Shown here: positions 45,622 through 54,649 of the stretch, one piece after another | Position numbering within the stretch: the first letter of the stretch is position 1 | Layout: each line of letters begins with the position of its first letter | NCBI RefSeq assembly: GCF_041103235.1 | Contig: NZ_JBGCUN010000002.1 | Location: forward strand, 124,001-188,000 | DNA length: 64,000 nt | From: Yoonia sp. R2331 | GTDB lineage: Bacteria > Pseudomonadota > Alphaproteobacteria > Rhodobacterales > Rhodobacteraceae | Direction of reading: 5' to 3' | Translations under genes and position numbers: made by a program | Notes under the pieces: model-generated | The model's input: only the letters and a program-made list of their open reading frames with translations | Told to the model about the DNA's origin: nothing | The model's database searches: none

Positions 45622-46085
45622 TATCCTGCCCCCTGCAATTTGACAGCGGCCGTTTTGACCGCATCGCGGATACGCGGATAAGTCCCGCAGCGGCACAAAT
45701 TACCGCTCATCACGATGTCTATGTCCTGATCAGAGGGGTTCGGATTCAGGTCAAGAAGTGACGCCGCCTGCATGATCTGACCAGATTGGCAGTAGCCGCA
45801 TTGCGCGACCTGATGTTCAACCCAAGCCTCCTGCACCGCATGCAGTGCGTCGGGTGTTCCCAACCCTTCGATGGTGAGTATATCGGCACCATCAGCGGTT
45901 GCGGCGGCAACCTGACAGCTGCGCACGGCCAAGCCATCCATATGCACTGTGCAGGCCCCGCATTGTGCGATGCCGCAGCCGTATTTTGTGCCGGTAAGGC
46001 CCAATTCGTCGCGCAAGACCCAAAGCAGAGGCATGTCATCTTCGACATCAACCTCGCGCGGTTGGCCGTTCACTGTCAGTTTCAT
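45621..46085 (-). CDS. iorA: [2Fe-2S] small subunit of the molybdenum hydroxylase
   Basis: A 154-residue electron-transfer subunit. The plant-type cluster is bound by Cys37, 42, 45 and 57 ([20 protein letters not shown] ... SCQVA). The second cluster is bound by [12 protein letters not shown] and [12 protein letters not shown]. It lacks a signal peptide and would be exported with IorB by the Tat path. It is the first gene of iorA-iorB-cytochrome-membrane protein, divergent from the TetR gene with operators between. Confidence 0.93.
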   Translation of the reverse strand: MKLTVNGQPREVDVEDDMPLLWVLRDELGLTGTKYGCGIAQCGACTVHMDGLAVRSCQVAAATADGADILTIEGLGTPDALHAVQEAWVEHQVAQCGYCQSGQIMQAASLLDLNPNPSDQDIDIVMSGNLCRCGTYPRIRDAVKTAAVKLQGAG

Positions 46086-46105
46086 TGGGATCCTCCAACG
46101 TTTTG

Positions 46106-46128
46106 GACAAATGTATCACCTTTGTCCA
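46106..46128. promoter_or_regulatory. Operator candidate 1 for the TetR regulator
   Basis: Perfect inverted repeat GGACAAA (46106-46112) and TTTGTCC (46122-46128), nine bases apart, in the 80-bp divergent gap between iorA and the tetR-type gene, on the iorA side. Confidence 0.65.
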
Positions 46129-46158
46129 TTTGACATCTTGAGATGAGTTTGTCAAATC
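46129..46158. promoter_or_regulatory. Operator candidate 2 for the TetR regulator
   Basis: Perfect inverted repeat ATTTGACA (46129-46136) and TGTCAAAT (46151-46158). Nested within is the palindrome CATCTTGAGATG (46135-46146). It directly abuts operator 1 and lies only eight bases before the regulator's ATG, so it suits autoregulation. Confidence 0.65.
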
Positions 46159-46165
46159 GTTTGCG

Positions 46166-46738
46166 ATGAATGAGAAGACGATCAACATAATCAAAGCGGC
46201 GCACGCACAGTTTTCGCGCTATGGCTTTGGCAAGACGACGATGAATGACATTGCGTCTGCGGCAAATGTCGCCCGTCAGACTGTTTACAACACTTTTTCA
46301 AGCAAAGAAGAAATCTTGCGGGCCGTTGTCCGGCTTTACGGTGAAGAGTCGCTGAACCAGATCAAAGCGGCTTGGGCCAGTGATGCGACACTGGACGCCA
46401 AACTAAGCACCTTTCAAAAATTGGGACCACAGACATGGTATGAAGCGATACATGCGGCCCCCGATTGGGCAGAGCTGCTGGAAGGCATGCACACCGCCGC
46501 GGCCGAGGAAATGGCCGAGCTTGAAGTCCTTTGGAAAGCAGAATTGACCAGCGCTTTTGCAGATGCGCTGGGACCTGCGCCCAAGATCGCAACACCATTG
46601 GATGACATTGTCGAATTCTTCTATTCCAGCAGCTTCAACGCCAAATATGGTGCCGCAGATGCGGCCCATCTTGATCAGCGGTTGCGAACCATTAAATCCG
46701 CAACCCTTGCGCTAATCAAAGCACCTGCAGGCACTTAG
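46166..46738 (+). CDS. TetR-family transcriptional regulator
   Basis: A 190-residue repressor-type protein. The helix-turn-helix is at about residues 10-55 ([40 protein letters not shown]). The C-terminal ligand domain has the sequence [20 protein letters not shown] and is variable, as usual. It diverges from the iorAB operon across two palindromic operators, so it most likely controls that operon and itself, with the hydroxylase substrate as a possible inducer. Its stop overlaps the convergent smoK stop. Confidence 0.9.
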   Translation: MNEKTINIIKAAHAQFSRYGFGKTTMNDIASAANVARQTVYNTFSSKEEILRAVVRLYGEESLNQIKAAWASDATLDAKLSTFQKLGPQTWYEAIHAAPDWAELLEGMHTAAAEEMAELEVLWKAELTSAFADALGPAPKIATPLDDIVEFFYSSSFNAKYGAADAAHLDQRLRTIKSATLALIKAPAGT

Positions 46739-47769
46739 GCCCGCAACCCGCTTTCCCGGTCGAAGTAGTGAGCCAGCTCAGGCTTGATCGAGAAGTGGAT
46801 CGTGCTGCCCTTTGCACCTGCTGGCGGCTTTTCGGTTTTGGCGATGAATTCCGTGCCCGCGGGTGAGATGAGATGAACAAGTGCGTATTCACCCAGGTTT
46901 TCAATCAGTTCCATGCGACCTTCGATAACTGCGTTGCTTTCACTACCAACGGTCAGATGTTCAGGGCGGAACCCGACTTGCTCAGTGGCGGCAACCTCTC
47001 GACCCAGTACGGTGCTGGCGCTTGCGGACAGCTCGTCCGCGCCAAAGAAATTCATCTTGGGGCTGCCAATAAACTGCGCCACAAATGCGTTTGCCGGAGT
47101 GTCATAGAGCGTGATCGGAGAACCGACCTGTTCGATCCGGCCATCGCGCAACACCACGATCTTGTCGGCCAGGGTCATCGCCTCGACCTGGTCGTGGGTC
47201 ACGTAGATCATTGTTGTCTTCAGGCGCTCGTGCAGGCGTGCAATTTCAAGGCGTGTCGCAACCCGCAGGGCCGCATCAAGGTTAGACAATGGTTCATCGA
47301 ACAAGAACACCTCTGGGTCACGCACAATGGCGCGGCCAATGGCGACCCGCTGGCGTTGCCCGCCTGACAAGTTGCGCGGGGCGCGGTCCAGATAGTCGGT
47401 GATCTGCAAAATCTCGGCCGCAGCTTTGACACGGCGATCAATCTCTGCGGGGTCGGTCTTGGCCTGCTTCAGGCCAAAAGCCATGTTCTTGTAGACGGTC
47501 ATATGCGGATAAAGAGCATAGGTTTGGAACACCATCGCGACGCCACGCTTGGAGGCCGCGACTTCGTTCACGACGGTATCACCAATCGCCACAGAGCCGT
47601 CAGAAATTTCTTCGAGCCCCGCAATCATGCGCAGCAAGGTGGACTTACCGCAGCCCGATGGGCCTACGAACACAACAAATTCGCCGTCTTCGATATCAAG
47701 ATCGACACCGTGCATGACTTGAGTTTCGCCATAGCTTTTGCGGACATCGCGTAGCGTCAAACCGGCCAT
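46735..47769 (-). CDS. smoK: Sugar/polyol ABC transporter ATPase (SmoK/UgpC/MalK type)
   Basis: A 344-residue ABC ATPase from ATG 47769, 13 bases inside the mtlK 3' end. Walker [19 protein letters not shown] (about 35), signature [16 protein letters not shown] (about 134), Walker [16 protein letters not shown], the His loop in [12 protein letters not shown], and the C-terminal MalK-like regulatory domain (about 240-344) are all present. It is the last gene of the polyol operon and serves the SmoF/SmoG permease. Confidence 0.92.
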   Translation of the reverse strand: MAGLTLRDVRKSYGETQVMHGVDLDIEDGEFVVFVGPSGCGKSTLLRMIAGLEEISDGSVAIGDTVVNEVAASKRGVAMVFQTYALYPHMTVYKNMAFGLKQAKTDPAEIDRRVKAAAEILQITDYLDRAPRNLSGGQRQRVAIGRAIVRDPEVFLFDEPLSNLDAALRVATRLEIARLHERLKTTMIYVTHDQVEAMTLADKIVVLRDGRIEQVGSPITLYDTPANAFVAQFIGSPKMNFFGADELSASASTVLGREVAATEQVGFRPEHLTVGSESNAVIEGRMELIENLGEYALVHLISPAGTEFIAKTEKPPAGAKGSTIHFSIKPELAHYFDRESGLRA

Positions 47770-49178
47770 TTCGTCTCCAATTCTTTGATTTCGTGCCGCA
47801 GTGTGGCGGCAAATTCGGGATAGGTTTCGGGGATGTCTCCCCACAGCTTTCGACTAGTGACAAAGCCATCGGTGCCAAGCATTGCCTTAAGCTCTGCCCA
47901 GCTAGGCTCCACATATTTGAAAGGAATCTTTCCAGCGGCGACGTGACGGGCAAAGACGTACCAACTGGCAATGCTGCGCGCGGTATAGACCGGCACAATT
48001 CCTTGTTCGAGACAGCCTTGCAGGGTCGGACGGATGAAGATCGGGAATTTGGCCATGCCATCCGCACAGATGCGAGCAACCGTGTCACCAATGGCCTGAT
48101 TGCCAAAACGGCGCGCTATGGCGTCGCGGTAGTCAGTCTTAGAAAACGGCAGCGCGATACGGATCGCGGGCAGAACCTCATCCGTTTGGAACCGGTGGAA
48201 ATGGTCATTCAAAGCAGGCACGCGCATCGCCGCATCGAAAGTGTCAACACCTTCCAGAGCCGCCAGATAGCACAAAGCAGTGTGGCCGCCATTCAGCACG
48301 CGGATCTTCGTTTCCTCGTAGGGATCGACGTCGGCAGTGACCGTGACGCCGGCCTGTGCAAGGTCCGGCATGTCCGCCGCGGCGTTATCCTGCAACACCC
48401 ACTGCATGAAATCCTCTGCCATGATTGGCGAGGTCACGTCTTTGCCCACAAGTGCCGCAAGCTCTGCGCCCAGGCTGTCAGGACTGCGTGGCGTGATACG
48501 GTCAACCATCGAGCATGGGAACGCCACATTGGATGCGACCCAGCTATGCAGTTCGCTTTCGCCGCTTGCCTCAAGATAGGCCAGCAAGTTCCGCTGCAGC
48601 ATCTTGCCATTTTGGCGAATGTTGTCGCAACAAGCGATGGTCAGCGGCGCGTCGGTCCGCTGCATACGGCTGGCAAGTGCGCCCCGCAGGTAGCCATAAA
48701 CGCTTTGCGCGTCACTGCCCTTGGCCTCTGCCGCAATGACGGGATCGGCAGTGTTCAGGTCACCCCTAGGATCGGTGTAGTAACCGCTTTCAGTGACTGT
48801 GATAGTGACCAGATGAACCGATGGCAGGGACAGCAATGCCTCGGAACCGGCCGTATCAACGCTCCAATCCGCGAAGGCGACATGCGAGCGAACCCGGCGC
48901 AGTGCTACATCGCCGTCAGGGGATGTCGCCTTGAGAAGGTAACCGTCGTGCCGCGCGATATCCTCGACGACCGCCTCAAACTGCGCGGCTTCGGACCCGC
49001 GTAGATTTACTGCGGCGATGCCCCAACGCAGATCGCCAGAGGCTTGCATGTAGTCGTCCAGATAGACTGCTTGATGGGCGCGATGAAAGGCGCCGAACCC
49101 CAGGTGGACCACGCCAACCGCGCAATCGGTGCGGACAAAACTTGTCGCATGAACATGAGAGGTCGTAGCAGTGTTCAT
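47757..49178 (-). CDS. mtlK: Mannitol 2-dehydrogenase (polyol-specific long-chain dehydrogenase)
   Basis: Oxidises D-mannitol (and related polyols) to the ketose with NAD. The 473-residue length and the motifs [20 protein letters not shown] (nucleotide-binding start, about 22) and [20 protein letters not shown] (about 285) are typical. In the latter, the Lys, Asn and His at the family spacing (Kx4NxxH) form the catalytic set. It sits within the smo operon, four bases into the AraC gene's end. Fructuronate/tagaturonate reductases share the fold, but the transporter context favours mannitol or arabinitol. Confidence 0.9.
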   Translation of the reverse strand: MNTATTSHVHATSFVRTDCAVGVVHLGFGAFHRAHQAVYLDDYMQASGDLRWGIAAVNLRGSEAAQFEAVVEDIARHDGYLLKATSPDGDVALRRVRSHVAFADWSVDTAGSEALLSLPSVHLVTITVTESGYYTDPRGDLNTADPVIAAEAKGSDAQSVYGYLRGALASRMQRTDAPLTIACCDNIRQNGKMLQRNLLAYLEASGESELHSWVASNVAFPCSMVDRITPRSPDSLGAELAALVGKDVTSPIMAEDFMQWVLQDNAAADMPDLAQAGVTVTADVDPYEETKIRVLNGGHTALCYLAALEGVDTFDAAMRVPALNDHFHRFQTDEVLPAIRIALPFSKTDYRDAIARRFGNQAIGDTVARICADGMAKFPIFIRPTLQGCLEQGIVPVYTARSIASWYVFARHVAAGKIPFKYVEPSWAELKAMLGTDGFVTSRKLWGDIPETYPEFAATLRHEIKELETKWPV

Positions 49179-50068
49179 GAGGTCGATTCCAGTTTGGGCG
49201 CCAGATCCTTGCGGGCCGTTTCCCGATATTCCGACGGGGTCATGCCCTTGAGTTTCAGGAAGTGGCGGTTGAAATTAGCCAGGTTGTTAAAGCCCGCATC
49301 GTGGCAGATGTTGGTGATCTGTTCGTCGGTGGCATAGAGCATGCTGCATGCTTGTCCGATACGAATCCGGTTGAGGAAATCGACAAAGCCGTGACCGGTG
49401 ACGGCCTGAAAGTTGCGGCTGAAAGTGGCTTGGGTCATTCCGGCCATATCGGCGGCTTGTGCCACGGCGATCTCATCCTTGAAGTTCTTGGTAATGTGAT
49501 CGATCACCTGCCCGATCCGGGCGTGTTTGCTGCCACCTTGTGGCTGCACCAGTTTGGCAGCTGACAAGACCTCTTTCTCGGCGTGTTCATTCAGGCGCAC
49601 CAAAAAGCGGACAAAGGCCAGAATACGTTCGGCGCCCTTGTTGTCGCGGATCGATTCCATGTGACCGCGCGCAAATGTCGGGTTGAAGCCAACAAAGCGG
49701 ATGCCCGATTGGGCCAAATGTAACAGTTGCAGAACTTGCGAGAATTCGGGGAAGCCTTCGGCCAGCTTTTCAACGCTTTCATGGCTGAACTGCACAAGCA
49801 TATCGCGGGTGGCGACAGGCGTTGACCAGACTTTGTCGGTGATCCAGTTGTGTGGCAGATTGGGACCGGTCATGAACAGATCGCCCGCCGAAAAGTCACC
49901 GATGTAATCGCCGACAAAGACCTTGCCTCGGGTGGCCACGATCAGATGCAGTTCGTATTCCTCATGCGCATGCCACCGACACAGATCGCTGGGCCAGCCA
50001 TGTTCAAGATACCGGATGGACCGGCTGGACCGGTCGACCATTTCGATTTCTGGCGCGATGATTGACAT
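49175..50068 (-). CDS. AraC-family transcriptional regulator of the polyol operon
   Basis: A 297-residue regulator. A cupin-type sensing domain covers residues 1-150 (WHAHEEYELHLIVATRGKVF near 33) and two AraC helix-turn-helix motifs cover about 185-290 (IAVAQAADMAGMTQATFSRN; ITNICHDAGFNNLANFNRHF). It is encoded inside the operon, between the short-chain dehydrogenase and mtlK, and overlaps mtlK by four bases. It therefore probably senses the polyol and activates the smo promoter. Confidence 0.9.
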   Translation of the reverse strand: MSIIAPEIEMVDRSSRSIRYLEHGWPSDLCRWHAHEEYELHLIVATRGKVFVGDYIGDFSAGDLFMTGPNLPHNWITDKVWSTPVATRDMLVQFSHESVEKLAEGFPEFSQVLQLLHLAQSGIRFVGFNPTFARGHMESIRDNKGAERILAFVRFLVRLNEHAEKEVLSAAKLVQPQGGSKHARIGQVIDHITKNFKDEIAVAQAADMAGMTQATFSRNFQAVTGHGFVDFLNRIRIGQACSMLYATDEQITNICHDAGFNNLANFNRHFLKLKGMTPSEYRETARKDLAPKLESTS

Positions 50069-50072
50069 GTTG

Positions 50073-50831
50073 CTACCTCAAGACGTTGCCGCCATCGACA
50101 CCGATGGTCTGGGCCGTCATATAGGCCGACTGATCGCTAGCAAGGAATACCGCAGCACGGGCCACATCATCTGGTGATCCCATGTAGCCAAGGGGCACGG
50201 CCTCGCCGACTTCACGCTTTTTCTGACCCGGTTCCTTGTTTTCAAACTTTGCAAACAGGGCATCCACTGTGCCCCACATTGGTGTGTCGATCACACCCGG
50301 GCTGATCGCGTTAACTCGCACTTTATGCGGCGCAAGCGCCAGCGCGGCAGATTGGGTATAGCTGATGACGGCCGCCTTGGTGGCGCAGTAATGGGCCACC
50401 AGCGCCTCGCCCCGGTGGCCCGCCTGTGAAGCGAGGTTGATGATCGACCCGCCCTGCCCGACGGCAACCATTGACTTGGCCGCGGCCTGCATCACTGCAT
50501 AGAACGCCCGCACGTTGACGCCGAACAACCGGTCGTATTGCGCAAGATCCGCGTCCAAAACTGACCCCATGTCAAAGATCGCGGCGTTGTTGAACAGGAT
50601 GTCGGGCTTGATCGTGGCAATCCAGTCGGTGCAATCCGCGAGGCCCCCATCTTCGAGCAAATCGAAAGATTCATAGGTGGCTGGCCCCTCAAATTCGTCG
50701 GCAATGTCGGTCGCATAGACCGTAGCCCCCAGCGCCGCGAAATGTGCGACCGCACTGGCACCAATGCCGCCGGACGCACCCGTCACAAGGGCTGTCTTAC
50801 CGGTCATATCTGTGGGGGCAGGATTCAACAT
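50073..50831 (-). CDS. Short-chain dehydrogenase, probably a polyol (sorbitol-type) dehydrogenase
   Basis: A 252-residue classical SDR. TALVTGASGGIGASAVAHFA is the NAD-binding TGxxxGxG motif at about 14, NNAAIFD (NNAG-like) is near 87, and the catalytic Ser and YxxxK are in NLASQAGHRGEALVAHYCAT. It lies between smoG (TAATG overlap) and the regulator. In Rhodobacter the equivalent gene is smoS, encoding sorbitol dehydrogenase; substrate identity here is inferred from context only. Confidence 0.88.
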   Translation of the reverse strand: MLNPAPTDMTGKTALVTGASGGIGASAVAHFAALGATVYATDIADEFEGPATYESFDLLEDGGLADCTDWIATIKPDILFNNAAIFDMGSVLDADLAQYDRLFGVNVRAFYAVMQAAAKSMVAVGQGGSIINLASQAGHRGEALVAHYCATKAAVISYTQSAALALAPHKVRVNAISPGVIDTPMWGTVDALFAKFENKEPGQKKREVGEAVPLGYMGSPDDVARAAVFLASDQSAYMTAQTIGVDGGNVLR

Positions 50832-51667
50832 TACTTTACCGCACCAAAGGTCAGGCCTTGGACCAGCTGCTTCTGACAGAACCAGCCCAGCACGATGATC
50901 GGGCCGACGGCGGCCGTCGACACCGCCGACAAGCGGCCAAAGAAAAGACCCTCGGGCGCGCGGTTGCCTTCGATCAGTTTTGACAGCGTGGCTGCGTCAA
51001 CGGTTGTCAGGCGAACTGTCCAATAAGCCTCGTTCCAGCAAAAGATAAAGGTCAGAAGCGCGGTCGAGGCGACACCGCCCCACGCCAGCGGGATCAGGAT
51101 ATCCTTGATCTCGCCCCATGTGGTGACGCCGTCCATCTTGCTGGCTTCGATGATCTCTTTCGGGATCTCCTTAAAGTAGGTGAAAAGCATCCAGATCGCG
51201 ATCGGCAAGTTGATCAGGCACAGCACCAGGATCACCAGAAAATGGGTGTCGAAGATGCCAAGGAAATTCTTGGTCAGAAAGGTCATCGGGTAAAGCACCG
51301 CAGCCGCTGGCAGCATCTTGGTCGACAGCATCCACATCAGGATGTCCTTGGTATGCCGGCTGGGGTTAAACGCCATCGCATAGGCACAAGGCACACCGAC
51401 GGCCAATGCGAACAGGGTCGCAAATGTCGATGTAATGACCGAGTTAATGGCAAAGCGCCAGTAATCGTAGTTTTGGGTCATATTGGCGTAGTTTTCGAGC
51501 GTCGGCGTGAAGAAGAACAGATGTTCAGGCTTCACCGCATCTGCGTCTGTTTTGAAGCTGGTGAAGACCAGCCAGAAGATCGGAAAGAAGAAGATCAGCG
51601 CGACGATCCAGGCCACGGTGGGCCAGATGATACCGCCAAATCTTGAGCGTTCAGTAACTGCAGCCAT
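50831..51667 (-). CDS. smoG: Polyol ABC transporter permease (SmoG type)
   Basis: A 278-residue MalG-type inner-membrane permease with six membrane segments, for example WPTVAWIVALIFFFPIFWLV at the N-terminus. The EAA coupling motif (IIEASKMDGVTTWGEIKDIL) is near 180. It ends with LVQGLTFGAVK, as MalG-type permeases do. It follows smoF by 12 bases and overlaps the dehydrogenase gene. Confidence 0.92.
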   Translation of the reverse strand: MAAVTERSRFGGIIWPTVAWIVALIFFFPIFWLVFTSFKTDADAVKPEHLFFFTPTLENYANMTQNYDYWRFAINSVITSTFATLFALAVGVPCAYAMAFNPSRHTKDILMWMLSTKMLPAAAVLYPMTFLTKNFLGIFDTHFLVILVLCLINLPIAIWMLFTYFKEIPKEIIEASKMDGVTTWGEIKDILIPLAWGGVASTALLTFIFCWNEAYWTVRLTTVDAATLSKLIEGNRAPEGLFFGRLSAVSTAAVGPIIVLGWFCQKQLVQGLTFGAVK

Positions 51668-51679
51668 CGTCTTGCCCCC

Positions 51680-52618
51680 TTAGTCCATCAAGCTCTTGCC
51701 AACCATGCGCAACAAGAAGATCGCGATGATGTTGGCGAGAATGACGGCGAAAATGCCCGTGGCGCTCGCGGCACCGATGTTGTTGGAAGAGAATTCGCCG
51801 ATCAGATACGGCAGGTTCTTGTTGCCGTTGCCCCGGCTGACAATCTCAATCTCGGCATAAAGCGAGAGGTGAAAGATCGACTGGATCATTACCACGATGG
51901 CAATGGGTCGGGCCAGATGGGGCACGGTCAGGTTGATGAATTGCGACCAGGGTCCTGCACCGTCCAGCGTCGCTGCTTCTTTCTGGCTTTCGTCTTCGGA
52001 TTGAAGCGAGGTCATAAAGATCAGCACTGCAAACGGCGTCCATTGCCACGCGACCATCATGATGACCGCATAGGCCGACGTATCTGTGCCGCGGAACGAA
52101 ATGGGCCGCAGTTCCGGCCAAAGGGCAAAGAACCAACCGACAAGCGGCGCATCCTTGAGACCAGCCACCATGTTGTTGATGCCTTCGACGGCGACACCGT
52201 TCAGCCCAAGCACCGGATCAAGGATCATGTTGATCCACAGAACTGCATTCACAGCGGGCATCACGAAGAAGGGTGAGATCAGCAAGACCCGGACAATCCC
52301 ACGGCCCGGAAAGGACCGATTTACCAACACTGCGATGGCCAATCCAAGGATGACGGTGATGATCAGGATGCTGGCCACGATCAGGACTGAGTTCTGGATG
52401 GCGAACCAAAAGTCCTTGTTGTTCAGCACGTAATTGTAGTTGCCGAAACCACGCCAGTTGGCGATGTCGGGCGTTGTCCATTCAGGTCGCCGCAGGTTGT
52501 TCAGTGCATAGCGGATGAACGAGAAGAAGAGCGTCATGCTCAGCGGGACCAGCATCCACACCAGCAAAAGAAGCACGGCGGGGGTTTGCAGCAGTCTTGG
52601 GATGGTTCTGTCAGACAT
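51680..52618 (-). CDS. smoF: Polyol ABC transporter permease (SmoF type)
   Basis: A 312-residue MalF-type permease from ATG 52618 (MSDRTIPRLLQTPAVLLLLV). It has six predicted membrane segments and the EAA motif KEAATLDGAGPWSQFINLTV near 210. A longer in-frame start exists 60 bases upstream but would extend into a region with no membrane or family features. It follows the intercistronic hairpin after smoE. Confidence 0.92.
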   Translation of the reverse strand: MSDRTIPRLLQTPAVLLLLVWMLVPLSMTLFFSFIRYALNNLRRPEWTTPDIANWRGFGNYNYVLNNKDFWFAIQNSVLIVASILIITVILGLAIAVLVNRSFPGRGIVRVLLISPFFVMPAVNAVLWINMILDPVLGLNGVAVEGINNMVAGLKDAPLVGWFFALWPELRPISFRGTDTSAYAVIMMVAWQWTPFAVLIFMTSLQSEDESQKEAATLDGAGPWSQFINLTVPHLARPIAIVVMIQSIFHLSLYAEIEIVSRGNGNKNLPYLIGEFSSNNIGAASATGIFAVILANIIAIFLLRMVGKSLMD

Positions 52619-52740
52619 GGCTTGAGTACCCTTGCAAAGCTGAGGAGTAGTGTGGTCGGTCAAGTGGCGGGTCGCCACCGCCCTGCCAGCAGCATCAATA
52701 TTGCGCGGTTCGGGGCGGCGATCAAATTATGCGGTGGGGT

Positions 52741-52768
52741 GGGGTCCGGCCAGCGATGGCCGGACCCC
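52741..52768 (-). repeat. Strong intercistronic hairpin between smoE and smoF
   Basis: GGGGTCCGGCC (52741-52751) and GGCCGGACCCC (52758-52768) form a perfect 11-bp G+C stem with a six-base loop. It lies 17 bases after the smoE stop, with no T-run following on the minus strand. By analogy with malE-malF it likely protects the binding-protein mRNA and lowers downstream expression. Confidence 0.75.
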
Positions 52769-52785
52769 GCATTTTGTAAGGCGGC

Positions 52786-54078
52786 TTAATAGCCAGCTTC
52801 GTCCATGATGGCGACAGCAGCAGCTTGTGCAGCAGCCAGTGCATCCTCGACGGACTTGGAACCGGACAGTGCGGCTGCCATTTCCTGAGCAACAGCGGAA
52901 CCAACCTCTGGGAACTCAGGGATGGCAGCGAACTGAACGCCTACGTATGGCTTGATGTCAGTTGCTTCTGGAGCGGCAGAGTCAATCGCTGCTTTCTCGG
53001 CGGCGGCGAATGCAGCAGCAGCCTGGAACTCAGGGATTTCATACGTGGACGCACGTGTACCAGTTGGGACAGAGCCCCAGCCGAACTCAGGGTGGTTACC
53101 CACGGCCTGGATGTACTCTTTGGAAGTGGCCCACTCGATGAAGTCTGCAGCAGCTTCGGCGTTTGGCGAACCGGCAGGAATTGCCATCGCCCAAGCCCAC
53201 AGCCAGTTCGCACCAACTGGGTTACCAGCGTTTGGCGACTGAGCATATGCAACACCGTCTACTTCAAGGAAAGAAGCAGCGATTGTTGCGTCGATCCACA
53301 TGCCGCACTTGCCTTCGTTGTAAAGCGCGAGGATCTCGTTGAAGGAGTTACCTTCAGAGCCTGGAGGGCCGTATGTGCCGAGCAGATCAACATAGAAGTT
53401 GATTGCAGCGTTCCACTCGTCAGAGTCGAGTGTTGGCGTGAAGTCAGCATCAAACCATGCGCCACCAAAGGAGTTCACAACAGTTGTGATGAACGCCATG
53501 TTGTCGCCCCAGCCTGGCTTACCGCGCAGACATACGCCGTAGACACCATTGTCGGGATCGTGGATTGCAGCAGCAGCTGCCTTGATGTTGTCCCAGCTGT
53601 CGTTGTCAGCGATAGACACGCCGGCAGCATCCATCAGGTCCTTGCGGTACATGACCATCGAAGACTCACCGTAGAATGGTGCAGCATAGAGTGTGCCTTC
53701 GTGCGACAGACCGTTGCGCATTGCTGGCAGCATGTCGTCGACGTCGTACTCAGCGCCAAAGTTCAGCGGCTCAATCCAGCCTGCGGCACCCCAGATCGGT
53801 GCTTCCTGCATGCCGATGTTGATGATGTCGTACTGGCCACCACCGGTTGCGGTGTCAGAGGTCACCTGCTCGCGCAGAACGCCTTCTTCCAGCGAGACCC
53901 AGTTCAGGACGACGCCGGTTTCTTCGGTGTAAGCTTCCGCAACGGTCTGCATGTTGATCATGTGGCCGTTGTTGACGATTGCGATTGTCAGTTCAGTTGC
54001 GTGGCTGTCAGCCGTTGCTGTTGTTGCGCCTGCAACAACCAGCGAAAGGCCCAGAGCCGAGTTCATCAGTGATTTCAT
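52786..54078 (-). CDS. smoE: Polyol ABC transporter substrate-binding protein (SmoE type)
   Basis: A 430-residue periplasmic binding protein of the sugar family 1. The signal peptide is NSALGLSLVVAGATTATADS. The body shows AEAYTEETGVVLNWVSLEEG, GQYDIINIGMQEAPIWGAAG and AKIL-free helical ends, typical of SmoE/MtlE polyol binders. It is the first gene of the operon, next to a 570-base upstream region that holds the promoter. It is expected to be the most highly expressed product of the operon and binds sorbitol, mannitol or a related polyol. Confidence 0.9.
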   Translation of the reverse strand: MKSLMNSALGLSLVVAGATTATADSHATELTIAIVNNGHMINMQTVAEAYTEETGVVLNWVSLEEGVLREQVTSDTATGGGQYDIINIGMQEAPIWGAAGWIEPLNFGAEYDVDDMLPAMRNGLSHEGTLYAAPFYGESSMVMYRKDLMDAAGVSIADNDSWDNIKAAAAAIHDPDNGVYGVCLRGKPGWGDNMAFITTVVNSFGGAWFDADFTPTLDSDEWNAAINFYVDLLGTYGPPGSEGNSFNEILALYNEGKCGMWIDATIAASFLEVDGVAYAQSPNAGNPVGANWLWAWAMAIPAGSPNAEAAADFIEWATSKEYIQAVGNHPEFGWGSVPTGTRASTYEIPEFQAAAAFAAAEKAAIDSAAPEATDIKPYVGVQFAAIPEFPEVGSAVAQEMAAALSGSKSVEDALAAAQAAAVAIMDEAGY

Positions 54079-54649
54079 GATTTTCCTCCCAGAAATCTCG
54101 GGTTCCTAAATTCAAACCGTGTCTTATGGTGTCGACTGAACTGCATCTAAACCAATATGATTTGCCTAAACGACTATACATTTTTCGCATTTCCAAGGTC
54201 GAATTCATCGAAAGTGCGGTTTTCTTGGATCGCTCGACCGCCGGAAGATCGCACAGTTGCACGATTCCTATCGGTCAGATCGCGCCCAAGACGCACAGGC
54301 GCGTAGGGATTCGGAGGGCATTCAAGAGGAGTCTTCGCGCCTTCATCATCAGTCTCCGCCAACCGTTGGTCTTGAATCGGCCGGGCAATAAATTCTGCCG
54401 CGATGAAACCTAGACAGACCCGTACCAGATCTTGCGGCTTCACGACACGGGGCACTGCGGGCAACCCACTGTCACCCCGAGCAGGCGCACGGCCCCTTCA
54501 CGCATCTGGACGTCTGACTTTCTGGTGACACATCCCATGTTTTGGACAGGTCTGGAATACCTGACTGTCGAGGTATCAGCCCGCTGGATAGGTTGCAGGG
54601 AATAGATGGGGGGTCCTTCCCCTAAATCCTTATTGCTGGATCGCGTTTC
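54079..54649. other. 571-bp intergenic region upstream of smoE and a divergent membrane-protein gene
   Basis: This region must contain the smo promoter and probably that of the gene at 54650. I see a GGAGG ribosome-binding site just upstream of the smoE ATG and short direct repeats at 54147-54171. No frame in it looks like a real gene: the longest (54174-54464, minus) has no start signal and an unconvincing composition. Confidence 0.5.
54147..54171 (-). promoter_or_regulatory. Direct repeats, candidate AraC-type binding site for the smo operon
   Basis: CTAAAC occurs at 54147-54152 and again at 54166-54171 (19 bases apart), about 70-90 bases upstream of the smoE start. A partial third copy, CTAAAT, is at 54106-54111. 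AraC-family activators bind such direct repeats on one face of the helix; the regulator gene lies in the same operon. Confidence 0.35.

Noticed and set aside
47793-49004. Long open frame (403 codons) on the plus strand
   Set aside because: Antisense of mtlK, which has clear catalytic motifs; the opposite frame shows none.
52825-54072. Long open frame (415 codons) on the plus strand
   Set aside because: It is the exact antisense of smoE, is Cys/Val/His-rich without any protein-family pattern, and arises from the G+C-rich codon use of the real gene.
54174-54464. Possible small gene on the minus strand
   Set aside because: No ribosome-binding site, no family pattern and overlaps the likely regulatory region of smoE; treated as chance.
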